DNA of 64,000 bases from Leptospira koniambonensis (GTDB taxonomy: Bacteria > Spirochaetota > Leptospiria > Leptospirales > Leptospiraceae): assembly GCF_004769555.1 (NCBI RefSeq), contig NZ_RQFY01000006.1:186001-250000 (forward strand), in the 5' to 3' direction. Under the pieces are notes generated by a model. That model did not search any database. It had not been told where the DNA came from and saw nothing but the letters and a program-made list of their open reading frames with translations. Of this stretch, positions 19,366 through 28,193 are shown piece by piece (the stretch's first letter is position 1; each line of letters begins with the position of its first letter). The translations under genes were made by a program, and so were the position numbers.

Positions 19366-19761
19366 CTAATTCGTACAGTAAGTTTGTTCTATAACGATAG
19401 AAGGCATATCTGTTCTTTTTCCGTCTAGATCCAGTTTTTTATTTTTTAGATAAAATCCGCAGACTTCTACATAAGAACCAACAGATACTCGATTCATTAA
19501 ACTGTAATCGTCTGAATCTAAAACAACTGGTTTTCCAGAGAAATGGACTACGAATCTGATAGAATTCCCTTTGTACAATACATGAGTCACTGTTCCTGCA
19601 ACCCGAACAGTTTCTCCTACTGCTTTGCCTGGATTATTTACTAACTCTTCGCCAGAAACATATTTCGACTTTGTGGGAGCAGAAGCTTTTTTGCTCTTAG
19701 CATAAATTGCTCCAGTAGAAATTATCAATAGTGAAAGAAATAGGATCGTTTTCTTTTTCAT
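19366..19761 (-). CDS. Secreted OB-fold-like protein at the end of a flagellar operon
   Basis: A 131-residue protein with a clear signal peptide (KKKTILFLSLLIISTGAIYA). The rest looks like a small all-beta OB-fold: VRVAGTVTHVLYKGNSIRFVVHF, then VLDSDD and VGSYVEVCGFYLKNKKLDLDG. Two cysteines may pair in the periplasm. No firm family. It begins four bases after flbB, so it is probably co-transcribed with the flagellar basal-body genes. A periplasmic flagellar role is possible but unproven. Confidence 0.72.
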   Translation of the reverse strand: MKKKTILFLSLLIISTGAIYAKSKKASAPTKSKYVSGEELVNNPGKAVGETVRVAGTVTHVLYKGNSIRFVVHFSGKPVVLDSDDYSLMNRVSVGSYVEVCGFYLKNKKLDLDGKRTDMPSIVIEQTYCTN

Positions 19762-19765
19762 AATT

Positions 19766-20407
19766 TTAAAGTTCTTCCGACTCGGAATTGGATTCAGGAG
19801 CCTTGATCACGTCGGATCTGGACAACCATTTATTCGTAATATTTGCCCTACGTTCTGCTGGGAATAAGGTGAGAAGGTAAGTAGTGATTGTTTGTCTACC
19901 ATCCTGTTCTGCGTCCTTATCCATTTGGATGAATACGTCTATGATGTCTTTGTCCGGCCAATTGGTAAGCATCTGCACTGCGTTATCAGGAGGCATATTT
20001 GCAACCTTCTCCGCCATAACCTTAACCAATTTACCTCTGCTATTCCTTTCGGATTCAGAAGATTTGAGCTCATTCTCCTTAGAAGTAAGACCTCGTTTGA
20101 GTTCCTCGATTTTTTCGAGTTCTGCTTCCAGGCGCTCTTTTTCCTTTTTTAATTCATCTTCTTTCTGAGAGATCTCATCTCTGTCCTTAGCAAGTCTTTC
20201 CATCTCTTTACGGAATTCTAACTTCTCTAATTCGGAAGGGGATTCTGAGTCCGCATTTACGAGTCCTGGTTCTGTTCTTAAGAAAGGGAAAATTTCAGCA
20301 GCGTCTATGATCTGAAAATAATGGAACGCAAAAAATCCGATCAACACTAGGAAGAAGATCAGAAGTACTAGATATACTGCTCTTGCTTTGTCGCTTAAAC
20401 TTGCCAC
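19766..20407 (-). CDS. flbB: FlbB / MotE-like flagellar collar protein
   Basis: A 213-residue protein with one N-terminal membrane helix (about 10-31), a coiled coil (about 60-120) and a C-terminal MgtE-N/FliG-like helical domain (MAEKVANMPPDNAVQMLTNWPDKDIIDVF). This architecture, and the position after fliI-fliJ, match spirochaetal FlbB, the base of the periplasmic-flagellum collar that supports stator assembly in Borrelia. The start lies three bases after the preceding small ORF. A MotE/magnesium-transporter-like label would describe the same protein. Confidence 0.8.
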   Translation of the reverse strand: MASLSDKARAVYLVLLIFFLVLIGFFAFHYFQIIDAAEIFPFLRTEPGLVNADSESPSELEKLEFRKEMERLAKDRDEISQKEDELKKEKERLEAELEKIEELKRGLTSKENELKSSESERNSRGKLVKVMAEKVANMPPDNAVQMLTNWPDKDIIDVFIQMDKDAEQDGRQTITTYLLTLFPAERRANITNKWLSRSDVIKAPESNSESEEL

Positions 20408-20410
20408 TTT

Positions 20411-20692
20411 TTATACCCGGATGTCCAGCCTGGAGCCTGAAATTCTTTTTTCCAAATCTCCCGCCTTATTTTCTAAATGAGAAATTTTATCTTGGAGATT
20501 TGCCATGCTTCCGATTAAAGGATCGGAAGATTCGACTGTTTTACGCACTTCTAAAAAGGGGAGGTCACTTTTTATAACGCTCGTAAAGTTTTCTGAGTTC
20601 AGAAAGTCCCGCATCTTCTGTACCGGTGCGCTCAGCGCCTCCCGTGTCATAGGTAAATACTTTCGGATCCCGTTTAGATCTATCATCCCCAT
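20411..20692 (-). CDS. Small coiled-coil protein overlapping the fliJ 3' end
   Basis: A 93-residue ORF whose first 128 bases overlap the end of fliJ in another frame. The start at 20692 has a strong ribosome site (GAGGGAGGAAATTT then ATG); a second in-frame ATG follows two codons later. The unique part (20411-20564) would otherwise be non-coding between fliJ and flbB, and the ORF ends three bases before flbB. The C-terminus looks like a short coiled coil (MANLQDKISHLENKAGDLEKR). No family recognised. The ribosome site also encodes FliJ residues REEIYGDD, so its strength could be coincidental. Confidence 0.6.
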   Translation of the reverse strand: MGMIDLNGIRKYLPMTREALSAPVQKMRDFLNSENFTSVIKSDLPFLEVRKTVESSDPLIGSMANLQDKISHLENKAGDLEKRISGSRLDIRV

Positions 20693-21137
20693 AAATTTCC
20701 TCCCTCTGTTTCCTATAAAGATCTGCTAAAAATTGCTCTTCTGCCTGGATTTTTTCCGCCTTTCTATAGGAGTGCATATACTCCTTGAAGCGGTTTTCTT
20801 TTAGAAGTTCCAGTACCTTCTTCTCTTTTCTTGCCTCTGAGACTTCCGTTCTTTTTTTTTCAACCGGTTCATCGAAGGAACGGATCTCATTTTCTAACTC
20901 GGAGTTCCGAGTTAAGAGTTGTCTCATATAAGTTTGTAAATAAGAATATTCTCTTAAGTCTGTACTTCCTGAAAGTGTGGTAGCAGATAAAGAATGTATC
21001 CTTGCGTCATTGGAATCTATTTCCGACTGTCTTTGGTTGACTTCGGCCACAAGTTCAGAAAGTTCTTTGAGTTTTTGGTCCTCTTTGATCTTCTTTAAAC
21101 GAAGTACAGGTTCGAGTCTGAATTGGAATCTTTTCAT
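20565..21137 (-). CDS. fliJ: Flagellar export chaperone FliJ
   Basis: A 190-residue, almost fully helical coiled-coil protein beginning KRFQFRLEPVLRLKKIKEDQKLKEL, the typical FliJ N-terminus. FliJ sits in the centre of the FliI ring and couples it to FlhA. It starts three bases after fliI. It is longer than enteric FliJ because of a C-terminal extension (after about residue 155), and this extension overlaps the next ORF. In spirochaetes the gene has also been called flbA. Confidence 0.85.
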   Translation of the reverse strand: MKRFQFRLEPVLRLKKIKEDQKLKELSELVAEVNQRQSEIDSNDARIHSLSATTLSGSTDLREYSYLQTYMRQLLTRNSELENEIRSFDEPVEKKRTEVSEARKEKKVLELLKENRFKEYMHSYRKAEKIQAEEQFLADLYRKQREEIYGDDRSKRDPKVFTYDTGGAERTGTEDAGLSELRKLYERYKK

Positions 21138-21140
21138 GGA

Positions 21141-22505
21141 TTAAAATTCCTCTTCTTCTCTTTCTTCTTTTAAGATATCTCTTAAACCGCTGACTGTTTG
21201 TGGAAAAAGACTTCTGTCCATAAGTCTTTGTTTTAAATAAGAATCTATCTTATCTTTTTTGCGAATGGCAAGATCCACTTTAGGATCTGATCCTCTTACG
21301 TACGCATTCAATAAGATCAATTCTTCCACTGAATTATAAGTGGAGATTAGTTCTCTGATCATACCAGCTCTCATAAACTGGTCTTCGTCAACTATCGATT
21401 GCATTACCCTGGAAAGAGAGGCAGGGATATCGATTGCAGGATAATGATTTCTTTCGGCCATTTTGCGAGAAAGAATGATATGACCGTCTATATAACCACG
21501 GACGGCGTCTGCGATAGGGTCTTCCATCTCGTCTGTATCAGTTAGGACTGTATAAAACCCTGTGATACTTCCTCCTGATTTAGAGGTACCAGAACGTTCT
21601 ACAAGTTTTGCTAATTTAGTAAAAACAGATGAACTAAAACCTCTTGTGATTGGAGGTTCATGGTTAGAAACAGAGATCTCTCTATTTGCATGTGCAAACC
21701 TGGTCAAGGAATCCATCATTAAGTTTACATGAAGTCCTTGTTCTCTGAAATATTCCGCGACGGAAGTGGCGAGTAGGGCGCAATTGACCTGCTCCATCTT
21801 AGGTGCATCGGAGGTTGCGGCAAATACTACAGATCTTGCGAGACCTTCTTTTCCTAGGTCTCTTTCTAAAAATTCGTTAACCTCTCTGCCTCGTTCTCCT
21901 ACGAGTGCGATCACGTTTACATCTGCGTTAGTAAATCTCGCGATCATACCGAGTAAGCTTGATTTTCCTACACCAGATCCGGAGAAGATCCCTAATCTTT
22001 GTCCTCTACCGACAGTTAAAATTCCATCTATTGCTCTTACACCTGTAAGAAGAATGTCCCGGATCACTGGTCGATCCAGAGGATTGATACTTTCTCCTTC
22101 TGGAGATTTTTCTTCAGAAGTGATGATGAGTCCTTTTTTGTCGATAGGACGTCCTACACCATTCAATACACGACCGAGTAATTCTCTTCCTACTGGAACA
22201 TTCAAACTTCTTCCTGAAGAAAACACAAACGCATCAGGATAAACACCTTCCACAGGTCCAAGAGGCATTAGTGTATATACATGATTTTCGAAACCGACGA
22301 TCTCGCATTGCAGGTAGCCTTCTGTTCCTGCTTTTTGGACTTCCATGATCTCTCCGATCTTGGAGTCCGGGGGGCCTTCTGAATAGATTACGTTTCCGGA
22401 GACACGAACGACTCGTCCGGATTTGCGGATGGTTTCTGTCCGGTCCAAGATCAGGAAATACTTGGAGATGACGTCTACCTTTTCGTGAAACTTCTTCTCT
22501 ATCAT
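21141..22505 (-). CDS. fliI: Flagellar export ATPase FliI
   Basis: A 454-residue F1-beta-like ATPase. Walker A is IFSGSGVGKSSLLGMI (near residue 175), Walker B is NLMMDSLTRFAHANREIS, and GERGREVNEFLERD marks the catalytic glutamate region. The C-terminal helical domain is complete. It energises export of flagellar parts with FliH and FliJ. Unlike its neighbours it is separated from fliH by about 200 bases containing a strong hairpin, so its expression may be partly independent. Confidence 0.96.
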   Translation of the reverse strand: MIEKKFHEKVDVISKYFLILDRTETIRKSGRVVRVSGNVIYSEGPPDSKIGEIMEVQKAGTEGYLQCEIVGFENHVYTLMPLGPVEGVYPDAFVFSSGRSLNVPVGRELLGRVLNGVGRPIDKKGLIITSEEKSPEGESINPLDRPVIRDILLTGVRAIDGILTVGRGQRLGIFSGSGVGKSSLLGMIARFTNADVNVIALVGERGREVNEFLERDLGKEGLARSVVFAATSDAPKMEQVNCALLATSVAEYFREQGLHVNLMMDSLTRFAHANREISVSNHEPPITRGFSSSVFTKLAKLVERSGTSKSGGSITGFYTVLTDTDEMEDPIADAVRGYIDGHIILSRKMAERNHYPAIDIPASLSRVMQSIVDEDQFMRAGMIRELISTYNSVEELILLNAYVRGSDPKVDLAIRKKDKIDSYLKQRLMDRSLFPQTVSGLRDILKEEREEEEF

Positions 22506-22643
22506 GATCTTAGGCTCTAGATACCGGATACTGTCCCTGGGATTTTACCCGGAGTCAAGTGATAATGAGAATATAACCGAATTATGTCACTTATCGAGCT
22601 AATGTAAATACCGTCGAAGTGCCTACAAAGAAAACCCCCCTGA

Positions 22644-22672
22644 CCCGACCGCCTATGATTTCGGCGGCCGGG
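22644..22672 (-). terminator. GC-rich hairpin in the fliH-fliI gap
   Basis: CCCGACCGCC (22644-22653) pairs with GGCGGCCGGG (22663-22672) with one mismatch and a 9-base loop. On the minus strand it is followed by TCAGGGGGGTTTTC, a weak T-run. It lies just downstream of the fliH stop, before fliI. It could terminate part of the fliF-fliH transcripts or protect their 3' end. Confidence 0.5.
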
Positions 22673-22703
22673 TAGGAGACTAAGTTTGGACGTGAATGTT
22701 AGA

Positions 22704-23627
22704 TTAGATCGGCTCCGCATTTCGAATTGCTTCTTCGATTTCTTTGAGCTGTGTGGAGATCCTTGCATCGATGGCACCAACATCTGTTTCGATGATGACC
22801 CCGCCTCTGTCGACGCGAGAGTCTTCGTAGATATTGACCTTGCGAAGGGACTCCATAAGTTTGATAAGTTCGTCTTTGTGAGCTGTGGTGATCTCCAAGT
22901 CTGCAAAGTTGACCCGGATATCCACACGGTCCCTGTCCTTGATACGTTTCAGTGCTTCTCTAATATTATTGAGTACAATTTCTTTACGTTCGATGATCTC
23001 ATCTTTGATGATCTTGCGAGCGATGATTAGGATCATCTCCACCATCTGCTTTTCAGATGCTTGGATAAGTTCCGCACGGATATCGATCGCTTTACCTACG
23101 ATTGTTCCGAGACGGTCGATAAGGCGTCGGACTTCTCCTTGTCCTTTTCTGAAACCAACTTCTCGTCCGGCTTCAAATCCTTTTAAGTAAGCCTCATGTT
23201 CGATCTCTGCCGTTTTCATCTCGGCTTCTTTGATCATTCTTTCGGCTTCCATCTTGGCTCTTTCCAAGATTTGTTCCGCTTTGGCCTTACCTGAATCCTC
23301 TTCGAGTTTGATCTTCTCTTTGGAATCCTGGATCATTTGGAAGGCTTTTTTACGACCTTCTTCCTCGATTTCTTCCGACTTGCGGCGGGAGTCCTCGAGC
23401 ATTGTTTTGATATTTTCTTCCGTTTCTTCTTTATAACGGTTAAGCTCTGCCTCAATCTCTTCAATAGAAGGACCTTGGTATTGCTCTATAATATTTCCTT
23501 CTTGGTCGACTTCGAACTCTTCTGCGTCTTCGTCCCTATGGAATTTTTTATATTTGTCCGGAATTTGCAGCTCTACCTGATCCTGCATGTCCGCGATTTG
23601 GATAGGTTTGAAGACTAGTTTTGCCAT
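22704..23627 (-). CDS. fliH: Flagellar export ATPase regulator FliH
   Basis: A 307-residue protein with a long charged coiled coil (about 50-150) and the FliH/AtpF-like C-terminal region (GFEAGREVGFRKGQGEVRRL, then VDIRVNFADLEI and VDRGGVIIETDVGAIDARI). The last motif is the FliH/YscL signature. It binds FliI and controls its ATPase. It is longer than enteric FliH, mostly in the acidic N-terminal part. It starts one base after the fliG stop. Confidence 0.92.
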   Translation of the reverse strand: MAKLVFKPIQIADMQDQVELQIPDKYKKFHRDEDAEEFEVDQEGNIIEQYQGPSIEEIEAELNRYKEETEENIKTMLEDSRRKSEEIEEEGRKKAFQMIQDSKEKIKLEEDSGKAKAEQILERAKMEAERMIKEAEMKTAEIEHEAYLKGFEAGREVGFRKGQGEVRRLIDRLGTIVGKAIDIRAELIQASEKQMVEMILIIARKIIKDEIIERKEIVLNNIREALKRIKDRDRVDIRVNFADLEITTAHKDELIKLMESLRKVNIYEDSRVDRGGVIIETDVGAIDARISTQLKEIEEAIRNAEPI

Positions 23628-23628
23628 A

Positions 23629-24597
23629 TTAGTTCTTTCTCCGGAACTTGATTCTTCCTGATTCTACGGATTCCTTAAAAATTTCAAGTAGTCCGTTTTG
23701 AGCGGTTTCAATCTCTGCGAGGGAAACCGGGCCCATAGAATCTTCTTCCAAACGAATGGAGGAGGCAAGAGAAGGATCTAACCTTTCCAGTAAAACCTGT
23801 TTCGTTTCCGGTTCGGTGCCTTTAAAAGCTGTCGCGGTCACGATTGGATGGATATCTCCCATAAACCTGTTTAGGGCCTCTCGGCTTAGATCCATTAGGT
23901 CTTCCATTCGGAAGAAATGCTTATTTATATTTTCGGCAAACGACTGGCTCTTTTCGCGTATCCTGGAGAATAATTTCTGGGAATCTTGTGGGTCCAATTT
24001 GCCCAAAAGTTCCGCGGCTCTTTTGCCACCCTTATCTCTGGTAGGAACTCCAGACTGAGGGGATTTCAGGACTTCCTTTTTGAAACGTAAAAACCTCTCC
24101 AATGAGTCCATAAGTCCCGCAGAAGAAAGGTCCAAATTTCGGATAGAAAGTAGGATCTCCTCCTGGGTCTCTTCCGGGAATTCTTCTAATACTCTGGCAG
24201 AAGTATCCGGATCCGCGTAGCAGAATATGAGTGCAATCCTGTCTGCAGATTCTCCGGCTACGATCTTGGAGAGTCCTTCCTTGGTATAAGATTTGAGTTC
24301 CTCGGACCATTCTGGCTCTGTAACCAAATCTTCTTTTAAGATCGTTTCGAGTTCTTGGATTAAAGCCAAGGTGTCTTGATCGATTCCTTCTTTCGGGACG
24401 CTTGAGAGTCCTTCTAAGAAGTGACCTAAAAGTTCTCTTTCTTGTTTCGCTTCTACTTTGCTGGACTTGTGAAAACTTTCTAAAAGTTTCGATGTGTCCT
24501 GAGGCCCAAGGTGGCGAAACACTTCCGGGGGAAGATGCTCCCCCAGGATTCGGAGGAGCTGTCCCGCCCGGTTTCTTTTTCCGGACAGGATACTCAT
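23629..24597 (-). CDS. fliG: Flagellar motor switch protein FliG, divergent copy
   Basis: A 322-residue FliG. The C-terminal domain is recognisable from NKHFFRMEDLMDLSREALNRFM and MGPVSLAEIETAQNGLLEIFK. The middle domain reads ESADRIALIFCYADPDTSARVL where canonical FliG has EHPQ-type residues, so that conserved surface is altered. It overlaps the fliF stop by one base (TAATG), so it binds FliF by position. Spirochaetes often carry more than one FliG; this divergent sequence may be one of several paralogues, with others outside the window. Confidence 0.87.
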   Translation of the reverse strand: MSILSGKRNRAGQLLRILGEHLPPEVFRHLGPQDTSKLLESFHKSSKVEAKQERELLGHFLEGLSSVPKEGIDQDTLALIQELETILKEDLVTEPEWSEELKSYTKEGLSKIVAGESADRIALIFCYADPDTSARVLEEFPEETQEEILLSIRNLDLSSAGLMDSLERFLRFKKEVLKSPQSGVPTRDKGGKRAAELLGKLDPQDSQKLFSRIREKSQSFAENINKHFFRMEDLMDLSREALNRFMGDIHPIVTATAFKGTEPETKQVLLERLDPSLASSIRLEEDSMGPVSLAEIETAQNGLLEIFKESVESGRIKFRRKN

Positions 24598-26297
24598 TAG
24601 GTCGCTTCCTCTTCAGATAACCAGGTGCGTAGAAGTTGTGCGACTTCTTCCGGTTTTTCCCTGGCGAGATTGATCGCGTTTTCGAGAAGTTCTCTTCTGA
24701 GTTTTTCGTCCAGAGAGAGTTCGACTTCTGCGCTTCCGTCGTCCATGACTCGGAGAGCTGCTTCTCTCATCATCTGCTGCATTGCTGCAAGTTCTTCTTC
24801 GCGGAGTCTGCGGCGTCTTGCGATCTCTTTTTTGATCGCTCTGTAGATGAGGATAGTGAGTATTAAGAATAATACTATGATTAACGATGCGATTACCATT
24901 TGGCGGATCGCTTTCTGTTTTCTTAATTCTTCGTCTTCTGCAGCGAATTGAGCGGAGCGATCTTTAGCAATGCTGATTACGGAGATTTGGTCTCCTCTTG
25001 CTTTGTCTATACCTACTGCTGCTTCTAAGTTTTTACGAACAGTTCTAATGTCTTCGTCAGAAACTGGGATATAAGTTCTGTCGTAACCTGTTCCGTCTGC
25101 GTTCTCTTTTTTAGTCCACTGACCGTCAACCACCACAGAGAGATTTACTTTTTCAATCTTCCAAGGTTGTTTTTGGACTTCGCTTACTCTTCTGTTAAAT
25201 TCGAAGTTATTAATATTCTCAGTTTTCTTATAATCTGCTTTTTGATAATCAGTGTCTTTATAACCAGGAGGAAGGTTAGGCTCTGTTCCAGCTGGTCCGT
25301 CCGGAGTGAAACCTCTTCCTGTGAATTGTTCGCTGGTTTCTTTGGAAGAAACTTTTAAGCTATAACCGTCTACGATCTTTAATTCAGAGTAAGGAGTATT
25401 TGGATCATCCGGTCTTTCGATTACTGGAGAAACTTGGTTATCTTTATAAGATTCCTTGTCCCAATTCAACATATACTCAAAGCGAGTGATATCTACTCTA
25501 TCTTCTCCGCCTAAAAACCAACGAAGAGTGTTTCTTACATCGATCAATCTTTGGATCCTTTGTTCTTCTTGGATCCTCAATTTTTCTTGTACAACTCTAA
25601 GCTCTAATCTTTCTTTTTCTAAGTCTTCTTCGAAGTCGGAGATGATCTTGCCGTCTGCATCTGCGACTACTACGTTTTCCGGTTTGAGTTTAGGGACCGC
25701 TCTGGAAACCAAGTTTACGATACCTTTAACTTCTTTTTTGGAAATCCCTTCGACTCCAGGGATAAAATGTAAAATGACTGAGGCTTTTACTGGAGAAGCA
25801 TTCGAGTTAAACAGTTCATCTTCCGGTATTGCAATGTTTACGAATGCTTTGTCTACAGGCCTTAGTGTCATCAAGGATTGCTCGATGGCTCCTTTTAATG
25901 CCCTATACTTTTTGATGTCCTTGTCGAACTGTGTCTCGGTGAATTTCTCCACGTTGAAGAGTTCCCATCCTTGCACACCCGCAGGGATCAGGTTCTCTTG
26001 GGCAAGTTTAGTGATGATCTCTTGCCTTTGTTCCGGATCCACACTCACGATACTTGTGTCCCCAGTGCTATAAGAATAGCCCATGGAGTCCAATTTTTTG
26101 GTAACCTCTGCGAAATCCTTCGCAGTCATGTTCTGGAACAAGATAGTCTTGTTCTTTTGAGAGGAAACGGTTGTCAGAAGCCCTAAGGCAACGACCACAG
26201 TGATCGCCACTCCACCTAAAATCAGTTTCTTTGTCGTATCTAAAGAGTTGAAGAACTCCTTGATATTATTCAGAATCTTTTGTAATTGCTCGGGCAT
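24597..26297 (-). CDS. fliF: Flagellar MS-ring protein FliF
   Basis: A 566-residue protein. An N-terminal membrane helix (about 20-42) is followed by ring-building domains ([37 protein letters not shown] with [15 protein letters not shown] [13 protein letters not shown]) and a second membrane helix near the C-terminus ([21 protein letters not shown]). The C-terminal tail binds FliG. It heads the minus-strand flagellar operon, with AAGGAAA as ribosome site and a candidate sigma-70 promoter upstream. Confidence 0.95.
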   Translation of the reverse strand: MPEQLQKILNNIKEFFNSLDTTKKLILGGVAITVVVALGLLTTVSSQKNKTILFQNMTAKDFAEVTKKLDSMGYSYSTGDTSIVSVDPEQRQEIITKLAQENLIPAGVQGWELFNVEKFTETQFDKDIKKYRALKGAIEQSLMTLRPVDKAFVNIAIPEDELFNSNASPVKASVILHFIPGVEGISKKEVKGIVNLVSRAVPKLKPENVVVADADGKIISDFEEDLEKERLELRVVQEKLRIQEEQRIQRLIDVRNTLRWFLGGEDRVDITRFEYMLNWDKESYKDNQVSPVIERPDDPNTPYSELKIVDGYSLKVSSKETSEQFTGRGFTPDGPAGTEPNLPPGYKDTDYQKADYKKTENINNFEFNRRVSEVQKQPWKIEKVNLSVVVDGQWTKKENADGTGYDRTYIPVSDEDIRTVRKNLEAAVGIDKARGDQISVISIAKDRSAQFAAEDEELRKQKAIRQMVIASLIIVLFLILTILIYRAIKKEIARRRRLREEELAAMQQMMREAALRVMDDGSAEVELSLDEKLRRELLENAINLAREKPEEVAQLLRTWLSEEEAT

Positions 26298-26326
26298 TTT
26301 CCTTCACCACCGACAAGATAGGGGAC

Positions 26327-26354
26327 ATAATAGATTTTCGGAAACAAAGTACAA
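26327..26354 (-). promoter_or_regulatory. Candidate sigma-70 promoter for the fliF operon
   Basis: On the minus strand TTGTAC (26354-26349) and TATTAT (26332-26327) are separated by 16 bases and lie about 30 bases upstream of the fliF start. The fit to TTGACA/TATAAT is 5/6 and 5/6. This is a by-eye match without experimental support. Confidence 0.4.
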
Positions 26355-26534
26355 TCCCTTTTTAAAAAAACTTTAGAATTTTTTTATTTTCTCCGGATTT
26401 TTTATATTAACTCTTTTAGAAACAGCCTCGAAGCAAAAAATAAATCTTGTTGTACATAATTGCTATTCTTATGTTTAGTGAAATTTTGACTGCTTCCAAT
26501 TTTCACTCAGGAATTGTCTAGGAAATAAAACATT

Positions 26535-27281
26535 TTGAACATGAAACTCACCCAAGAACATTCAAATTTTATAAATCTAGAAGAGGCAAAACAGTTAGAA
26601 GAATATTTTAAAACTTTAATATCAGCGGAGAAGGTCTCCAAGATCCAAGAAGTCGCTTCTTTTCGTACAAAGTACTTAACAATTGTAATGGAAGATATAT
26701 TCCAACCTTATAATGCTAGTGCTCCCGTACGAACTTCCGAATGTTTAGGCTTAACTGAAATGCACGTAGTAGAAAATCGGAACTCTTATAAACCTAATGA
26801 AGGTATCTCTCTAGGCGCTCAAAAATGGATCCAAATTCATCGATACCAAAAGCCAAATTTCGATAATACTAGACATTGTATAAGCGGTTTAAAGGAGAAG
26901 GGTTATCGTGTAATCGCAACTTCTCCTCATACATTAGAAAATTCTTACGAATTAGATACTTTACCCTTGGATAAACCTAGTGCCATACTTTTCGGATCAG
27001 AAGAAAAAGGATTATCTTCTTACTCAATGGGAGAAGCAGACGTATTCCTTAAACTTCCTATGTACGGTTTTACAGAAAGTTATAATATTTCAGTTACAGT
27101 GGCAATTGTACTTTCCCACCTTGCATTTAGATTAAGGAAAGAAGTTCCGAACTGGTCCTTAACCGAAGAGGAACAGGTTCATATTCGAAATTCTTATTAT
27201 AAAAAAGTACTATATAAAGGAAATTTAGTAGAATCTGACCTATTACAAAGGATCAGATCCGAAGCAGCAAGGGTCCAATAA
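26535..27281 (+). CDS. trmH: SpoU/TrmH-family RNA 2'-O-methyltransferase
   Basis: A 248-residue SPOUT methyltransferase. Motif 2 SAILFGSEEKGLS (about 152-164) and motif 3 YGFTESYNISVTVAI (about 182-196) form the knot that binds S-adenosylmethionine; the upstream Arg (QPYNASAPVRTSE) fits the catalytic region NxxAxxRT. This arrangement resembles TrmH, which methylates G18 of tRNA. The TTG at 26535 has AGGAAA ten bases upstream; ATG 26541 is the alternative start. It is transcribed away from fliF. Confidence 0.85.
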   Translation: MNMKLTQEHSNFINLEEAKQLEEYFKTLISAEKVSKIQEVASFRTKYLTIVMEDIFQPYNASAPVRTSECLGLTEMHVVENRNSYKPNEGISLGAQKWIQIHRYQKPNFDNTRHCISGLKEKGYRVIATSPHTLENSYELDTLPLDKPSAILFGSEEKGLSSYSMGEADVFLKLPMYGFTESYNISVTVAIVLSHLAFRLRKEVPNWSLTEEEQVHIRNSYYKKVLYKGNLVESDLLQRIRSEAARVQ

Positions 27282-27311
27282 ATCGATCTTTCAGTCAAAA
27301 AGTAGGGTAGG

Positions 27312-28193
27312 ATGGAACAATTCAGCAGCGTTTCTAAATTTATTAAAAAGTTTTCACTCGTATTTGCGGGTATTTTTGCATTTCTATTTATATTTCGACT
27401 TATCTACAGTTATGCAGTCGGTCCTGAAACAAATATTATAAACCAAGAACAAGGTTCTTCTATCAATTTTGATTATGGGCGTAAGAATTACGCTTCTGAA
27501 AAATTTTATGCGCCTCAGGACAAGGCTCCAATTTCTGCATCTTCTCAAAAATATGAGAAGGTAGCAGCAGTTTCTTCCAAAACTTCTGAGTTTGATGAAA
27601 ACGAAAAGAAAACTCGTAAGATGGTAGAAGATGTAAAAGGTGTGATCCAATACGAACAAAGATCTGGTCTTGCTGGCAAAAGAACATTGCAGTTGGGTAT
27701 AGGAGTTAACCCAGACAAGTTTGATTCTGTGGTAGAATCTATACAGACTATAGGCACAATAGATTCAATTTCTGTGAATAAAACAGATAAAACAAACGAA
27801 TACAAAAATATCACTGCTACCAGGATTTCTTTAGAAAAATCTAAAGCAGGACTTTTGAGTTTAAAAGGTAGAAACGGTAAAATAGAAGAATTGATTTCTT
27901 TAGAAAAAGAAATTTTAGAAATAGAAGGTAAGATCCAAGACCTAGGAGTGAAGTTAGGAGAATTCGATCAAGAGAACGAATTTTGCACGATCAAATTTAC
28001 ATTAAAAGAAACAGGTGCAGTCGCTGGAGGATTTATTACTTTTTTAAAGAAATGTAAAATATCCTTAGAGTGGACTATCAAATACGGATTATTATTCTCT
28101 TTCCTCTACACATTTGCAGCAGTAGGGGGATGGATCACCTGGTTCTTTGGTGTAAAAATCCTGGCTTACTTAAGATCTAAGGGAATTCTTTAA
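27312..28193 (+). CDS. DUF4349 membrane protein
   Basis: A 293-residue protein with an N-terminal membrane helix (about 14-36), an extracytoplasmic DUF4349 domain (VNPDKFDSVVESIQTIGTIDSISVNKTDKT, read in two parts, and a coiled coil SLEKEILEIEGKIQDL), and a C-terminal hydrophobic segment (about 245-285). Members are often annotated as putative lipoproteins of unknown function. ATG 27312 has a good TAGGGTAGG ribosome site. It converges with the M23 peptidase gene, the two stops overlapping by four bases. Confidence 0.82.
   Translation: MEQFSSVSKFIKKFSLVFAGIFAFLFIFRLIYSYAVGPETNIINQEQGSSINFDYGRKNYASEKFYAPQDKAPISASSQKYEKVAAVSSKTSEFDENEKKTRKMVEDVKGVIQYEQRSGLAGKRTLQLGIGVNPDKFDSVVESIQTIGTIDSISVNKTDKTNEYKNITATRISLEKSKAGLLSLKGRNGKIEELISLEKEILEIEGKIQDLGVKLGEFDQENEFCTIKFTLKETGAVAGGFITFLKKCKISLEWTIKYGLLFSFLYTFAAVGGWITWFFGVKILAYLRSKGIL

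Noticed and set aside
21766..22242. A 158-residue ORF antisense to fliI
   Set aside because: FliI is unmistakable on the minus strand; the plus ORF is Ser/Pro/Leu-rich shadow sequence.
22517..22927. A 136-residue minus-strand ORF over the fliH end and the gap
   Set aside because: Over half of it lies in the fliH C-terminal coding region in the wrong frame, it spans the hairpin, and it has no ribosome site or recognisable pattern.
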